A stretch of 64,000 nt of DNA, taken from [Clostridium] hylemonae DSM 15053 (lineage in GTDB: Bacteria; Bacillota; Clostridia; Lachnospirales; Lachnospiraceae). How positions within the stretch are numbered: position 1 is the first letter of the stretch; each line of letters starts with the position of its first letter. Positions 16,841-25,448 of the stretch are shown one piece after another. The DNA lies in contig NZ_CP036524.1 of NCBI RefSeq assembly GCF_008281175.1, forward strand, positions 2,604,001 to 2,668,000. The letters run 5' to 3'. The notes under the pieces are model-generated. The model had not been told where the DNA came from. It made no database searches and saw nothing but the letters and a program-made list of their open reading frames with translations. The position numbers were made by a program, and so were the translations under genes.

Positions 16841-17378
16841 CACTACTTAATGTCACTGTTTTATAATCATGATGCACCGCGGCCAGAAATTTCCCGAAGA
16901 CATCCTCTGTGCGAAGCTTCAGGCTTGACGTATTTACGCACGGGTGACATCCCACATACTCTTCCTGCAGTATTTCTTCATCTACAAGCAGCTGCACTGA
17001 GCAGTCCGTGTCATATATAAGACCCATGACAGTCGCGGAGCCGGGTGCCACATTCATATATCTGACCATATCCTCCCCCGAGGCGAAGGAGAGCCTGGAT
17101 GTTGGAATCTGGGCGGACAGTTCTTTCGTCCGGAGCACTTTATGTCCCGGCAGCATGAGCAGATAAAAGGCTGTCTTCTGCCGGTTGCATAAAAACAGAT
17201 TTTTGCAGATCGTAATGCCAAGCACTTTATCTACTTCCAGACAATCCGCGATCGTACCCACCGGTCCGTGGTCTGTCCTGGAATACTCGATTCCAAGCCC
17301 GTCCAGCACATCATACACTTTCATTTCCTTATCTTCACGTCCTGCTGCACAGGCGGGACGGCCGTTCTGTAATATCAT
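16824..17378 (-). CDS. YbaK/ProX-type aminoacyl-tRNA deacylase
   Basis: 184-residue YbaK-fold protein, probably a stand-alone prolyl-tRNA editing enzyme (PrdX/ProXp type) that hydrolyses mischarged tRNA in the cytoplasm. Family features are LGIEYSRTDHGP near the N-terminus, the catalytic lysine in ITICKNLFLCNRQK, LSFASGEDMVRYMNVAPGSATVMGLIYD and GCHPCVNTSSLKL. An AGGAG 9 bases before 17378 supports the long start, and the N-terminal LQNGRPACAAGRE extension is common in Clostridia members. It appears to stand alone. Confidence 0.87.
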   Translation of the reverse strand: MILQNGRPACAAGREDKEMKVYDVLDGLGIEYSRTDHGPVGTIADCLEVDKVLGITICKNLFLCNRQKTAFYLLMLPGHKVLRTKELSAQIPTSRLSFASGEDMVRYMNVAPGSATVMGLIYDTDCSVQLLVDEEILQEEYVGCHPCVNTSSLKLRTEDVFGKFLAAVHHDYKTVTLSSDSPQS

Positions 17379-17571
17379 AACGTCATCTCCTGGTATATCG
17401 TCAGTGTTAACTATTATGATTTTACTCTAAAACTATACAGCTGAAAAGAAAATTTTGAAAAAAACATTGTTATTTTGTCCGCAGTACCACATAATTAGAC
17501 TATACTCTCGTGACTTTGAAAAACATGTCTTTATGAACGCTGGTAAAAAGGATGGGAAAGGATGGTTTTAT

Positions 17572-17907
17572 ATGGCTGAATTGATCGCTGGGGCGGTTTT
17601 TGTTTTTCTGACTGTTATCTGTTTTATATACGGTATTTCCGCCTGGAATTACAGAGGTCCTGTACTCATGAATAAATATTTGCTTGCTTCCGCTGAGGAA
17701 AAGAGAGCTCTTGCAGGACAGCCTGAGGAAGAGAAAAAGGCGGACTACCGTTATGCGGCCAAAATCTCCTTCGGTATTGCCTTTATGTGGTTTTTTGCTT
17801 TTCTCGGCATAATCGCAGACCTGCGTCTCATATGGATCTCCGTCCTCACGGCTTTTGTTCTTGCCGTATATGCGCTGTCCGAACTCTTCAGGAACAATCG
17901 GAATTAA
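17572..17907 (+). CDS. Small membrane protein, DUF3784-like
   Basis: 111-residue protein with three hydrophobic segments (about residues 3-24, 66-87 and 90-105) and a charged loop between the first two. The pattern fits the DUF3784 family of Firmicutes membrane proteins of unknown role. The start at 17572 is preceded by AAAGGA; earlier in-frame starts lack a site. Its last 20 bases overlap the 3' end of the convergent MerR gene. Confidence 0.6.
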   Translation: MAELIAGAVFVFLTVICFIYGISAWNYRGPVLMNKYLLASAEEKRALAGQPEEEKKADYRYAAKISFGIAFMWFFAFLGIIADLRLIWISVLTAFVLAVYALSELFRNNRN

Positions 17908-18739
17908 CGGTTGTCCTGTGCATCCTTCTTCGACCGATCAGAAAAGTAACTGCCAATATGATTATATCCGTCAGTAAAACAATGGGGAAATGCCTGACGG
18001 CCCCGCCCAGAAAAAGCAGTGTAAATATCTCTACAGACAGCGCTGCAAAGCACAAAAAGTTTGTGATATAATTCGTCAGGCTGTCACTGTAGACGGTATG
18101 CGTATACAGCCATCTCCACAGGAACGGGCGCAGAAGAAATCTGATCACAACACAGGCCGCGGGATAGGCGAATATCGCTTCTCTGCCGGCTGTCGCGCTG
18201 ACGGTTCCCCCGCTCCACTGGACGGGGATCTCAGACGGCAGATAACTGTAAGAAAAGAAAGCGGCAGCCATGCTTAACACAAGCAGAACACTCCATACGA
18301 CCGTACCACCCCAAAGGTAGAGAAAACCTGCGCAGTCCGTCCGTAAAACATTCGGATTCTCTTTCCACTGCTCTTCCAGATCAGTCACATAACGCTCTAC
18401 GTCCAAATCATGAAAATGGATCTCTTTCTCCTTCAGCATTGCACCGCACAGCTTTCTGGCGCTCTCCATGTCCGCGATCTGGCTGTCCAGTATCTTCGCC
18501 TGTCTTTTGACCTCTTTAGAAAGAGACCGCTTTCCCTTCATCAGCTCTCTGATCATCTCGATCGAAAACCCAAGCGTTCTCAGATACGCGATTCTCCTTA
18601 TGTTCTCTACATCGCTCCTGGAATATTCCCGGTAGCCGTTTGAACTGTTTCTCTGCGGAACAACAAGTCCTTCTTTCTCGTAAAAACGGATGTTTGACCT
18701 TGGAAGCTTTGTTGCCTCTTCCGCTTCTTTTATTGTCAT
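17888..18739 (-). CDS. MerR family regulator fused to a DUF1648-like membrane domain
   Basis: 283-residue fusion. Residues 2-75 form a MerR winged helix (TIKEAEEATKLPRSNIRFYEKEGLV, then ENIRRIAYLRTLGFSIEMIREL), followed by a coiled-coil dimerisation helix. From about residue 145 four hydrophobic segments follow; the segment after the first, YLPSEIPVQWSGG, is the DUF1648/SdpI-type motif. It would be a membrane-bound transcription factor, possibly sensing envelope stress. Its upstream region holds a 19-base tandem duplication (18751-18788). Confidence 0.82.
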   Translation of the reverse strand: MTIKEAEEATKLPRSNIRFYEKEGLVVPQRNSSNGYREYSRSDVENIRRIAYLRTLGFSIEMIRELMKGKRSLSKEVKRQAKILDSQIADMESARKLCGAMLKEKEIHFHDLDVERYVTDLEEQWKENPNVLRTDCAGFLYLWGGTVVWSVLLVLSMAAAFFSYSYLPSEIPVQWSGGTVSATAGREAIFAYPAACVVIRFLLRPFLWRWLYTHTVYSDSLTNYITNFLCFAALSVEIFTLLFLGGAVRHFPIVLLTDIIILAVTFLIGRRRMHRTTVNSDCS

Positions 18740-18750
18740 ATAATATCACC

Positions 18751-18788
18751 TTCTTCTTGTTCAGTATAATTCTTCTTGTTCAGTATAA
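18751..18788. repeat. 19-base tandem direct repeat upstream of MerR gene
   Basis: TTCTTCTTGTTCAGTATAA occurs twice in a row (18751-18769 and 18770-18788). On the minus strand each copy carries TATACT, a -10-like hexamer, so the duplication may double the promoter or a regulator site of the membrane MerR gene. Confidence 0.75.
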
Positions 18789-18850
18789 AGTATAAACAGG
18801 GTTTACAGTCAATTAAATATTACATTTTACGAATATCACAGAAAAAAAGA

Positions 18851-18881
18851 TTGACTCACACGCAACGTGATAGTGTACCAT
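18851..18881 (+). promoter_or_regulatory. MerR-type promoter with 19-bp spacer and dyad operator
   Basis: TTGACT (18851-18856) and TACCAT (18876-18881) are separated by 19 bases, the over-long spacer that MerR activators distort. The spacer contains the dyad CACGCAACGTG (18859-18869), which resembles TipAL/Mta binding sites. It precedes the TipAL-like gene, so autoregulation is likely. Confidence 0.7.
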
Positions 18882-18963
18882 ATAGTTATGGAAGAGCACA
18901 GGATATACGCCGGCAGAATTCTGCGCTTCTTCCTTTACTCTCTATGATAAGGGGCTGATAACG

Positions 18964-19845
18964 ATGAAAACAATAAGTCAGGTTGCCAGGCTGACGGGAA
19001 TAAGCACACGTACTCTGCAGTATTATGATGAGATCGATCTGTTAAAACCAAGTGAGCTTACACCGTCCGGCTATCGTCTTTACAACGACGAGGCTTTACA
19101 GAAGCTGCAGCAGATCCTGTTTTTTAAAGAACTGGATTTTAAACTGGGAGAGATCAAAGCGATTCTGGAGGAACCGGGCTTTGATAAAATCAAAGCGTTC
19201 AAAAATCAGAAAAACCTGCTCAAATTAAAGCGGGACCGGATAGATAAGCTTATCGGACTGCTGGGCAGACTGGAGAAAGGAGAACAATGCATGAGTTTTA
19301 AGGAATTTGACCTGAGTGAATATATTGAGGCATTAGAAACATTTAAAAATGAAAAAACAGACGACGTCATCAAATATTGGGGAAGCGTTGAGAAATTCAA
19401 TGAATTCATCCGTAAAATAAGGGAGGATGACGGACACATGGCAGAACTAGCAATTAAACAATTCGGCAGCATAGAGAAATACACAGAGGCCATGAAGTAT
19501 AATCTGGAGCATTTTTCAGAGCTGATGGAACAGGCAAATGAAATCGCCGAAAGAAAGGATGAGATATTACAGCACAGCGATGATCTGTTCACGAAACTGA
19601 CGTCCGACATGACCAGAGATATCACTTCCGAGGATATTCAGAGCACTGTCCGGGATATCATTGAGTTTTCACAGGAGAACAATATGGGAATCGATATGGG
19701 TGACGGATATTGGGATATGATGATAGAAAGCTATACCCATGATACTGTCAGGGAAATCAACGATAAAAAGTATGGAGCAGGCGCCTCCGACTATATCGCC
19801 GCGGCCCTGCGGTACTATTTCCACAAGGAGCAGCCCTCTGAATAG
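18964..19845 (+). CDS. MerR family regulator with TipAS-like antibiotic-recognition domain
   Basis: 293-residue TipAL/Mta-like activator. Residues 1-70 are the MerR DNA-binding domain (ISQVARLTGISTRTLQYYDEIDLL), residues 75-105 a coiled coil, and about 145-290 an all-helical TipAS-type ligand domain with repeated IEKYTEAMKYNLEHF-like helices. Such proteins bind thiopeptides or other drugs and activate their own and efflux genes. No efflux gene adjoins it here. It ends within a strong hairpin. Confidence 0.88.
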   Translation: MKTISQVARLTGISTRTLQYYDEIDLLKPSELTPSGYRLYNDEALQKLQQILFFKELDFKLGEIKAILEEPGFDKIKAFKNQKNLLKLKRDRIDKLIGLLGRLEKGEQCMSFKEFDLSEYIEALETFKNEKTDDVIKYWGSVEKFNEFIRKIREDDGHMAELAIKQFGSIEKYTEAMKYNLEHFSELMEQANEIAERKDEILQHSDDLFTKLTSDMTRDITSEDIQSTVRDIIEFSQENNMGIDMGDGYWDMMIESYTHDTVREINDKKYGAGASDYIAAALRYYFHKEQPSE

Positions 19846-19858
19846 AGGGCTGCTCCTT
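19825..19858. terminator. Strong bidirectional hairpin terminator
   Basis: A perfect 15-bp inverted repeat (19825-19839 with 19844-19858) and GAAT loop overlap the stop codon of the MerR gene and the end of the convergent TIR gene. Confidence 0.85.
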
Positions 19859-20621
19859 ATCCCAACACCTGCAGATCATCCGGATAAATATTTCTGGCCA
19901 GACCAAGATCCGGGAACTTATTCACCTTAGACTTTGAAGTTTTAAAACGTACTTTTTCCCCCACGTGCAGATCCGGGAATACACCACGCCAATAAAACAG
20001 CCAGTCACTCGCCGCTTCTTCGCCATCCGGAGGCTCGGCTATATGTCCTTTGATCCCGTAGCACCGGTAGTTTTCTTTTACCTGACGGACACTGCTGACC
20101 GTTGCCTCGTAATATCCCAGGCTGTCCTTTTCGATCACATACTCTCCCTTCAGAAAGTTTTCTGTCTGTCTGACAAATACCGGCAGTCTCTTGCGGAATT
20201 CATTCGTCTGGTGTGTTTGACTTATCCCACAGTCATACAGTTCATCATATACCCTGCTCATATCGTCCTCTGAGTATAATTTCCGCATCTCCATTCCTTG
20301 AAGCGGTGTATCCGACAAGTCTGCATAGGAAACGAGCAGCAGCGGAAAAAACTGCTTACTCATTCCCCATGCCGCCCCCATCTCCGTGAGACAAAATTTA
20401 CTCTCCAGATATTCCTCTGTGATCAGTGAAATAACAGCCTCACACTCCTGTAGTTTTTCTCTGATCTTTTCTATAAATGTTTCTCCCGTAACAAAACTTT
20501 CGGAATATGCTGTGCAGAATATATCAGAATTATTGACCCCCATGCCCATCTGCAAAAATTCCAGAAAACAACTTACCAGCTTTTCATTTTTAGAACTGTA
20601 GCTAATAAAAATCTTTGCCAT
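19857..20621 (-). CDS. TIR domain protein (candidate defence effector)
   Basis: 254-residue protein. Residues 1-140 are a bacterial TIR domain: KIFISYSSKNEKLVSCFLEFLQ (strand A, helix A), DIFCTAYSE, then VISLITEEYLESKFCLTEMGAAWG, in which E80 is at the position of the NADase catalytic glutamate. Residues about 150-254 look like a small beta-rich domain (YYEATVSSVRQVKENYRCYGIKGHI) resembling an OB fold. TIR effectors in bacterial immunity degrade NAD+ when triggered. The gene overlaps the end of the methylase-like gene upstream by 20 bases, so both are co-translated. No signal peptide. Confidence 0.85.
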   Translation of the reverse strand: MAKIFISYSSKNEKLVSCFLEFLQMGMGVNNSDIFCTAYSESFVTGETFIEKIREKLQECEAVISLITEEYLESKFCLTEMGAAWGMSKQFFPLLLVSYADLSDTPLQGMEMRKLYSEDDMSRVYDELYDCGISQTHQTNEFRKRLPVFVRQTENFLKGEYVIEKDSLGYYEATVSSVRQVKENYRCYGIKGHIAEPPDGEEAASDWLFYWRGVFPDLHVGEKVRFKTSKSKVNKFPDLGLARNIYPDDLQVLG

Positions 20622-22434
20622 CCTTTTCCTCCTTCAGTATCTCAAGCAGCTTCTGCCTTTCTTTTTGATAAGATTCCGTCAGTCTCTTCTGTTCGCTAAA
20701 ATATCTTTCCCTGTTCTGTTTGAGCTGCTTCCCGATCACTTTCATAAGCTCCTTATCATATTCAGGCACTTTCATCTTCTTAATACTTGCATTACTCAAT
20801 ATCCGTATGGTCGTGCCTGACTGAATCCGCTCTAACGCCAGCTGTCCCTGTCCGGAATATAAATATTCCAGTAAAATATATGGATCATACTTTCTTTCGT
20901 CTACCCGCAGCAGCGTAATATTCCCACTGATAAACGCAGGAGGCGGATTTGCGCCAACTACAGCCGCCTTAATAACCGACCCTTTTGATGTCAATAAGAT
21001 ATCATCTTCACTGACGCGGAATTTATCTTTGTATGCCGGATGTCCCTCCTGTATCCGCTCAGCTGTCTCATAAATAATTCTGCCGTCCTGTATATCTTTT
21101 ATGTTGATAAAGCAGGCTGTCCCTTTTTCCTGCTCTGCAATTTTAGTTAATGTCTGTGATCCTCTGATAATATCGGCTATATCTTCTACCGTAGTATTAC
21201 TGTCTAATCTTTCCTCTTCTTTAAGCTGAATGTACTGTATTGGTTTAAAAGAACATGTATCGGCGTCAAGGTCTGTGCTTTTCAGCATAACACTAATGCC
21301 GGACAGTTCCGTTCCGTGCCGATAGCATTTACCGGCAATGTAAATTCCCTCTTCCGTTACAGCGCACATATTCCTTTTTTCAATTTTATAATAACTGCTG
21401 ATGTCTATAAACAAGATTTTCTCACGGCGTTCGGGACGCTTATTTTTATTAAAAATCAGAAGTTCCGTTCCAATTCCCATCCTGGGATATAAATTTGACG
21501 GCAAGGTGATCACCGCCTCCAGCCAGTCACTTAACACGATCTGCTCCCTTAACCCTTTTTCATTCAGACGGATCAAGGCTCCGGAAGTCGCTAACACAGC
21601 CGCGCGTCCCTTTACATTCAGCCTGTACAAAGCATCCTGAATAAAGATCCAGTCTGAATAAATATGCTGCTTGTCAAAATGTATCAGCCTGTAGTCTCTT
21701 CTGTCATATGTCTCTGCAACATTGTTTCCGCGGGGAATATCCATAACGATCAAGTCTGCCAGTTCTTCTACCGTGGATCGGGGCAGCGCCAGCAAGTCCG
21801 TTTTAACGATCCTGCCACGTTCAACACCGTGTAAATATAAATTGATGTCTGCAATATCACACAGCACAGGCTCTACTTCAATACCACAGAATGTCAGCGC
21901 CGGATTTTCCCGGGAAAGTTTATGATACAGAGTTAATCCGTAAAGTCCTGTTCCACAGCACAGATCTAACATATGCTTCGCCTGACTGCCCGAAAGCAGT
22001 TCTGCGACCAGCTTCTGGACGCTGGCCGGAGTTGACTGATATGTTCCGCTCCATCCTTCCAATTCCAGCACTGCCTGCAGCAGTACGTCCATCTTTTCTG
22101 TTATTCCCTCTCCTTTTCCACAAACGTCGTTTCTCATATATGTGGAAATATAATTTTCCACATCTCCCAGTATACGCTGTATCTCTTCATCATTTTCAAC
22201 AAGGACCCAGTCCACTTTCTCAGAAAATCGATGCACAGCTACTTTAAAATCATAATCATAAACATCCTCAAAAGACATTTTAAAACTTTTTTGTGTAAAT
22301 TTTCCGCTATATGCTATGCCTTTCATACAACGGCAGCCTTCTGAAAAAATCAGCATAACAAATAAATAGAACACCTGCTCCGAAACGATCTTCTGCTGTA
22401 ATTCTTTCCAGTACCTTCCAATCAGACTTTCCAT
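20602..22434 (-). CDS. HsdM/HsdS-like fused N6-adenine methylase homologue with degenerate catalytic motif
   Basis: 610 residues. About 1-125 is a helical HsdM N-terminal domain and 130-330 the methyltransferase core, with SAM motif I as DLCCGTGLYG (157-166) and an HsdM-type GRAAVLATSGAL...LEAVITLPSNLYPRMGIGTELLIF. The catalytic (N/D)PP(F/Y) is replaced by DIPR (232-235), so methylation ability is doubtful. Residues 390-580 resemble one HsdS target-recognition domain (FRVSEDDILLTSKGSVIKAAVVG), ending in a coiled coil. No HsdR is present; the only partner is the TIR gene, overlapping by 20 bases. Start at 22434 has AAGGTGG 8 bases upstream. Confidence 0.8.
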   Translation of the reverse strand: MESLIGRYWKELQQKIVSEQVFYLFVMLIFSEGCRCMKGIAYSGKFTQKSFKMSFEDVYDYDFKVAVHRFSEKVDWVLVENDEEIQRILGDVENYISTYMRNDVCGKGEGITEKMDVLLQAVLELEGWSGTYQSTPASVQKLVAELLSGSQAKHMLDLCCGTGLYGLTLYHKLSRENPALTFCGIEVEPVLCDIADINLYLHGVERGRIVKTDLLALPRSTVEELADLIVMDIPRGNNVAETYDRRDYRLIHFDKQHIYSDWIFIQDALYRLNVKGRAAVLATSGALIRLNEKGLREQIVLSDWLEAVITLPSNLYPRMGIGTELLIFNKNKRPERREKILFIDISSYYKIEKRNMCAVTEEGIYIAGKCYRHGTELSGISVMLKSTDLDADTCSFKPIQYIQLKEEERLDSNTTVEDIADIIRGSQTLTKIAEQEKGTACFINIKDIQDGRIIYETAERIQEGHPAYKDKFRVSEDDILLTSKGSVIKAAVVGANPPPAFISGNITLLRVDERKYDPYILLEYLYSGQGQLALERIQSGTTIRILSNASIKKMKVPEYDKELMKVIGKQLKQNRERYFSEQKRLTESYQKERQKLLEILKEEKDGKDFY

Positions 22435-22552
22435 ATCGCCATCCACCTTATGATATGAATATATCATTGCGCAGCAAAAATGTCAATTATGAATTCCAAT
22501 ACATAAAATTATAAGCCGGCATTATTCCTTCAAAAGCCGGCAGCCCTGCTTT

Positions 22553-23770
22553 CTACAGATGAAACATGATCTGTATCGCAGTCCCTTTCCCGCTTTCACT
22601 CTCAATAAAGAATTTCATATTGCTCCCAAACAGCAGCTTCAGCCTGTTATAACAATTGTAAAGCCCAATATGTTCCGAATCCCGGCTGCCTTTTGTTGTC
22701 AGCAGATTTTCCTTTATACTGTGCAGCTTGCCGGCTTCGATACCGGTCCCGTTATCCTCAAGCGTAATGACACATCCGTCTTTTACTTTCGCACAGGCAA
22801 GCAATACCTTTCCACCCTCCGGTTTGTCCAGAAGACCATGCTTGATCGAGTTTTCCACTAACGGCTGCAGGAAGAAAAACGGAACTTCGATATCCAGAAG
22901 CCCGGGATCACATTCCAGCTCATATTCAATGCGGTCCCCAAACCGAATCTTCTGTATCATCAGAAAATTCTCTATATAGTTCAGTTCCTGCTTCAGCATG
23001 ACTGTTGACTTCACGTCCAGGAGACTGTAACGCATCATGCTGGCAAATGAATCGAGCATTTTTGCCGCGGTGTCATATTCTTTCATGGATAACAGTCTGG
23101 AGATCGTATTGATGACATTAAAAATAAAATGGGGCGTCACCTGTTTTTGCAGCGCGTCAAACTGCGCCATCTTCAGTTGATGCTTCAGTTCGATCTGCTG
23201 CTTCTCATAAAGCAGTAACTTCTCCCTGTTGGCTGCCAGGTCCTGCTGGATCTGCGCGTAGGCAAATTTCTGCAGAATATAATTGCATATACTTGCAAGT
23301 GAAGCTGTCGTCGCCTCTATCTGCTTTCTGGACAACACCTTGATTTCTTTATAATACTCATATAACTCTTCCGAATCAGAATAGTCCACCCGGCCCGAGA
23401 TCTGGTCGGCCGGATACCCCTCCATATCCTCACAGAGTACCTGCCCTGCCGTGATCGCTCCAAAGCACTGGTTTTTATAAATGAGAGGTATCTCAATATT
23501 GATCAGTCCGGCATGACATACATAGATGGACGGTTTCTTCGTCTTCAGTCCCATTTCTACTGCCTGTAGATTAGATATCTCTCAATAATGGGCCGTTTCC
23601 GGGCGCTCATTGATACATCGGCAGAATCTGGTGAAATTACTTCCCTCTCCCAGATGCCGTCCGTTATTGTCGACAAATACGACTCCGAACCCTGTGGAAA
23701 ACGCAAAAAACTCTTCTATTTCCTTCTGGAATTCTTCTTCGATAATACAGTGCAGATCCGAAAAAATCAT
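22553..23770 (-). CDS. PocR-domain sensor histidine kinase with in-frame UGA (selenocysteine or nonsense)
   Basis: One frame of 405 residues if a TGA at codon 63 (23582-23584) is read through. N-terminal PocR ligand domain: FGVVFVDNNGRHL...SNFTRFCRCINERPETAHY, then UGA, then EISNLQAVEMGLKTKKPSIY and VCHAGLINIEIPL. The UGA sits where family members, as I recall them, have a conserved Cys (C50, codon 63, C85). The rest is a LytS-type kinase: coiled coil, His motif TPHFIFNVINTISRLL (H214), N-box PLVENSIKHG and G-box LEDNGTGIEAG. The ATG overlaps the response-regulator stop by 4 bases. Either a selenoprotein or a recent nonsense allele; downstream ATG at 23554 could give only the kinase half. Confidence 0.7.
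23556..23570 (-). promoter_or_regulatory. Candidate SECIS-like hairpin after the UGA
   Basis: In the mRNA, UCUAC pairs with GUAGA around the loop AGGCA. The loop begins 17 bases after the UGA and has G in its second position, in line with the general bacterial SECIS pattern as I recall it. The stem is only 5 bp, so this is suggestive rather than strong. Confidence 0.35.
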
Positions 23771-24513
23771 ATGTTCCTGTTCTCCTTTCGCAGCTCCACA
23801 GGCGTCTTTCCTGTATGCAGTTTAAAAACCCGGTTAAAATGTGATATATTGGAAAATCCGCAAGCTGATGCAATCTCTTTAATGTTCTTGTCAGAATGTC
23901 TCAGCAGCTGTACGGAATACTCTATCCTTTTCTGATTGATAAAGTGTCTGATCGTCATACCCCTTTTCTCATGAAAGAGATGGGAAAGATAGGATGGGGA
24001 GAAATGCACTTGTTCGGATAATGTTCTTAAAGAAAGGTCCTCCGCCAGATGTTCCATAATATATTCCGCCACCGGCTCAATACAGTCTTTCTCACACATA
24101 TCCGGACCCCCGTCAGCCTCCGTCGAAGACGACGCCGTACTCTGCCGCTTCCTGAGACACCCTTCCAATGTCCGGAAAATCTCTTCCTCCGAAGATGGTT
24201 TCAATAAATATGCATCCAGATGATATTCTACTGCTTTTCTGGCAAACTCAAATTCCGCATAAGCTGTATTGAGCATTATGATCGTGTCCGGCAATTTTTC
24301 TTTGATGATGAGCGACGCCTCCAGACCATTGCATACAGGCATGCTGATGTCCATAATAACCACATCCGGCCGGTACTTAAGCGCCATATCAACAGCATCA
24401 CGGCCGGTCAGCGCATTATCAAGCACCCGGTACATCCCCGGATGCTTCAAAAACATATCCCGCAGATATCTGTATTCGATCTGCTCATCTTCGGCGATCA
24501 GTATCGTGATCAT
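23767..24513 (-). CDS. Response regulator with AraC-type DNA-binding domain
   Basis: 248-residue two-component regulator. The receiver (1-120) has acidic residues E8/D9, phosphoacceptor D55 in VVIMDISMPV and the lysine in YLLKPSSEEE. Residues 150-245 hold two AraC helix-turn-helices (LSLRTLSEQVHFSPSYLSHLFHEK and KNIKEIASACGFSNISHFNRVFK). It is translated first and coupled to the PocR kinase by a 4-base overlap. It is divergent from the isochorismatase/permease operon, its likely target. Confidence 0.92.
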   Translation of the reverse strand: MITILIAEDEQIEYRYLRDMFLKHPGMYRVLDNALTGRDAVDMALKYRPDVVIMDISMPVCNGLEASLIIKEKLPDTIIMLNTAYAEFEFARKAVEYHLDAYLLKPSSEEEIFRTLEGCLRKRQSTASSSTEADGGPDMCEKDCIEPVAEYIMEHLAEDLSLRTLSEQVHFSPSYLSHLFHEKRGMTIRHFINQKRIEYSVQLLRHSDKNIKEIASACGFSNISHFNRVFKLHTGKTPVELRKENRNI

Positions 24514-24627
24514 GAAACCGTCCTCTCTCTCATATTCTGCTTATATTGTAAATGATGTAACATTAATATTTATTCAAAAATAATTATAACACAAAAAAAG
24601 CAAAGAATATCAAAAAATATGCATATA

Positions 24628-24658
24628 TTGACATATTTATAACGAAGTTTTGCATAAT
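24628..24658 (+). promoter_or_regulatory. Candidate promoter of the hydrolase/permease operon
   Basis: TTGACA (24628-24633) is followed after 19 bases by CATAAT (24653-24658), or after 17 by TGCATA. The long spacer would suit an activator-dependent promoter controlled by the divergent two-component system. Confidence 0.5.
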
Positions 24659-24746
24659 TTACGTGAACCTGCTCTGTCTATAGAAATAATACATTTATCC
24701 GGTTAAAATAAGCCCATCTGATATAACAGCTTTAAGGAGGAATACT

Positions 24747-25436
24747 ATGAGAGTAAATGACAGACATGTATCATTCTATTACGAAAATGATATGGATATG
24801 GGCGGGATAACCATTGATCCGGCAAAAACAGCGCTCCTTATCATTGACATGCAGCACGTGTTTATAACAAGGCCGGCTCCTGAGGATCCGACGGAGGCTG
24901 AAAAAAACGAAGCGCTCCGCTGGGAACCGTTCTACAAAAAGATTGACGAAGTCGTTGTGCCAAACAACCAGAAACTGCTGGAATGCTTCCGTGAAAAGGG
25001 AATGGAAGTCTGCTTTGCCAAGATCCAGTGCCAGAAAAAAAACGGAAGCGACCGTTCTCTTGACCAGAAGGCGACCGGATATAATGAACTTCTGCTTCCG
25101 CCGGGCACACCTTCCGCCGAGATCGTACCTGCGCTGTCTCCCAGGGAGGACGAGATCGTGGTGACCAAGACGACGGACAGCGCGCTTACCGGTACGCCCC
25201 TCAGACTCTGGTTTCACAACATGGGGATCGACACTGTCGTAGTCACAGGAGTTCTCACAGACCAGTGCGTCTCCGGAACGGTCAGAAGTCTTGCGGACGA
25301 AAGCTTTAACGTATGGCTCATCGAGGACGCCTGCATGGCATCCACGCAGAGAATTCAGGATAACGAGCTGGAGATCCTGAATAACATTTACTGCCACGTC
25401 ATCAATACCGAGGAACTGTTAGATGCATTAAAATAA
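24747..25436 (+). CDS. Isochorismatase-family cysteine hydrolase
   Basis: 229-residue cytosolic hydrolase. The catalytic triad is visible: D34 in LLIIDMQHVF, K141 in VVTKTTDSAL and nucleophile C174 in GVLTDQCVSGT, preceded by the family cis-peptide region VVVTG. Relatives hydrolyse amides such as N-carbamoylsarcosine, nicotinamide, biuret or peroxyureidoacrylate, or isochorismate. AAGGAGG precedes the start. It forms an operon with an APC permease 12 bases behind, so it likely cleaves an imported nitrogen compound. Confidence 0.9.
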   Translation: MRVNDRHVSFYYENDMDMGGITIDPAKTALLIIDMQHVFITRPAPEDPTEAEKNEALRWEPFYKKIDEVVVPNNQKLLECFREKGMEVCFAKIQCQKKNGSDRSLDQKATGYNELLLPPGTPSAEIVPALSPREDEIVVTKTTDSALTGTPLRLWFHNMGIDTVVVTGVLTDQCVSGTVRSLADESFNVWLIEDACMASTQRIQDNELEILNNIYCHVINTEELLDALK

Positions 25437-25448
25437 AGGAGGTTCATT

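Noticed and set aside
23555-23584. Frameshift splitting the PocR kinase
   Set aside because: Both halves are in the same frame with only one stop codon between them, so it is a UGA question and not a frameshift.
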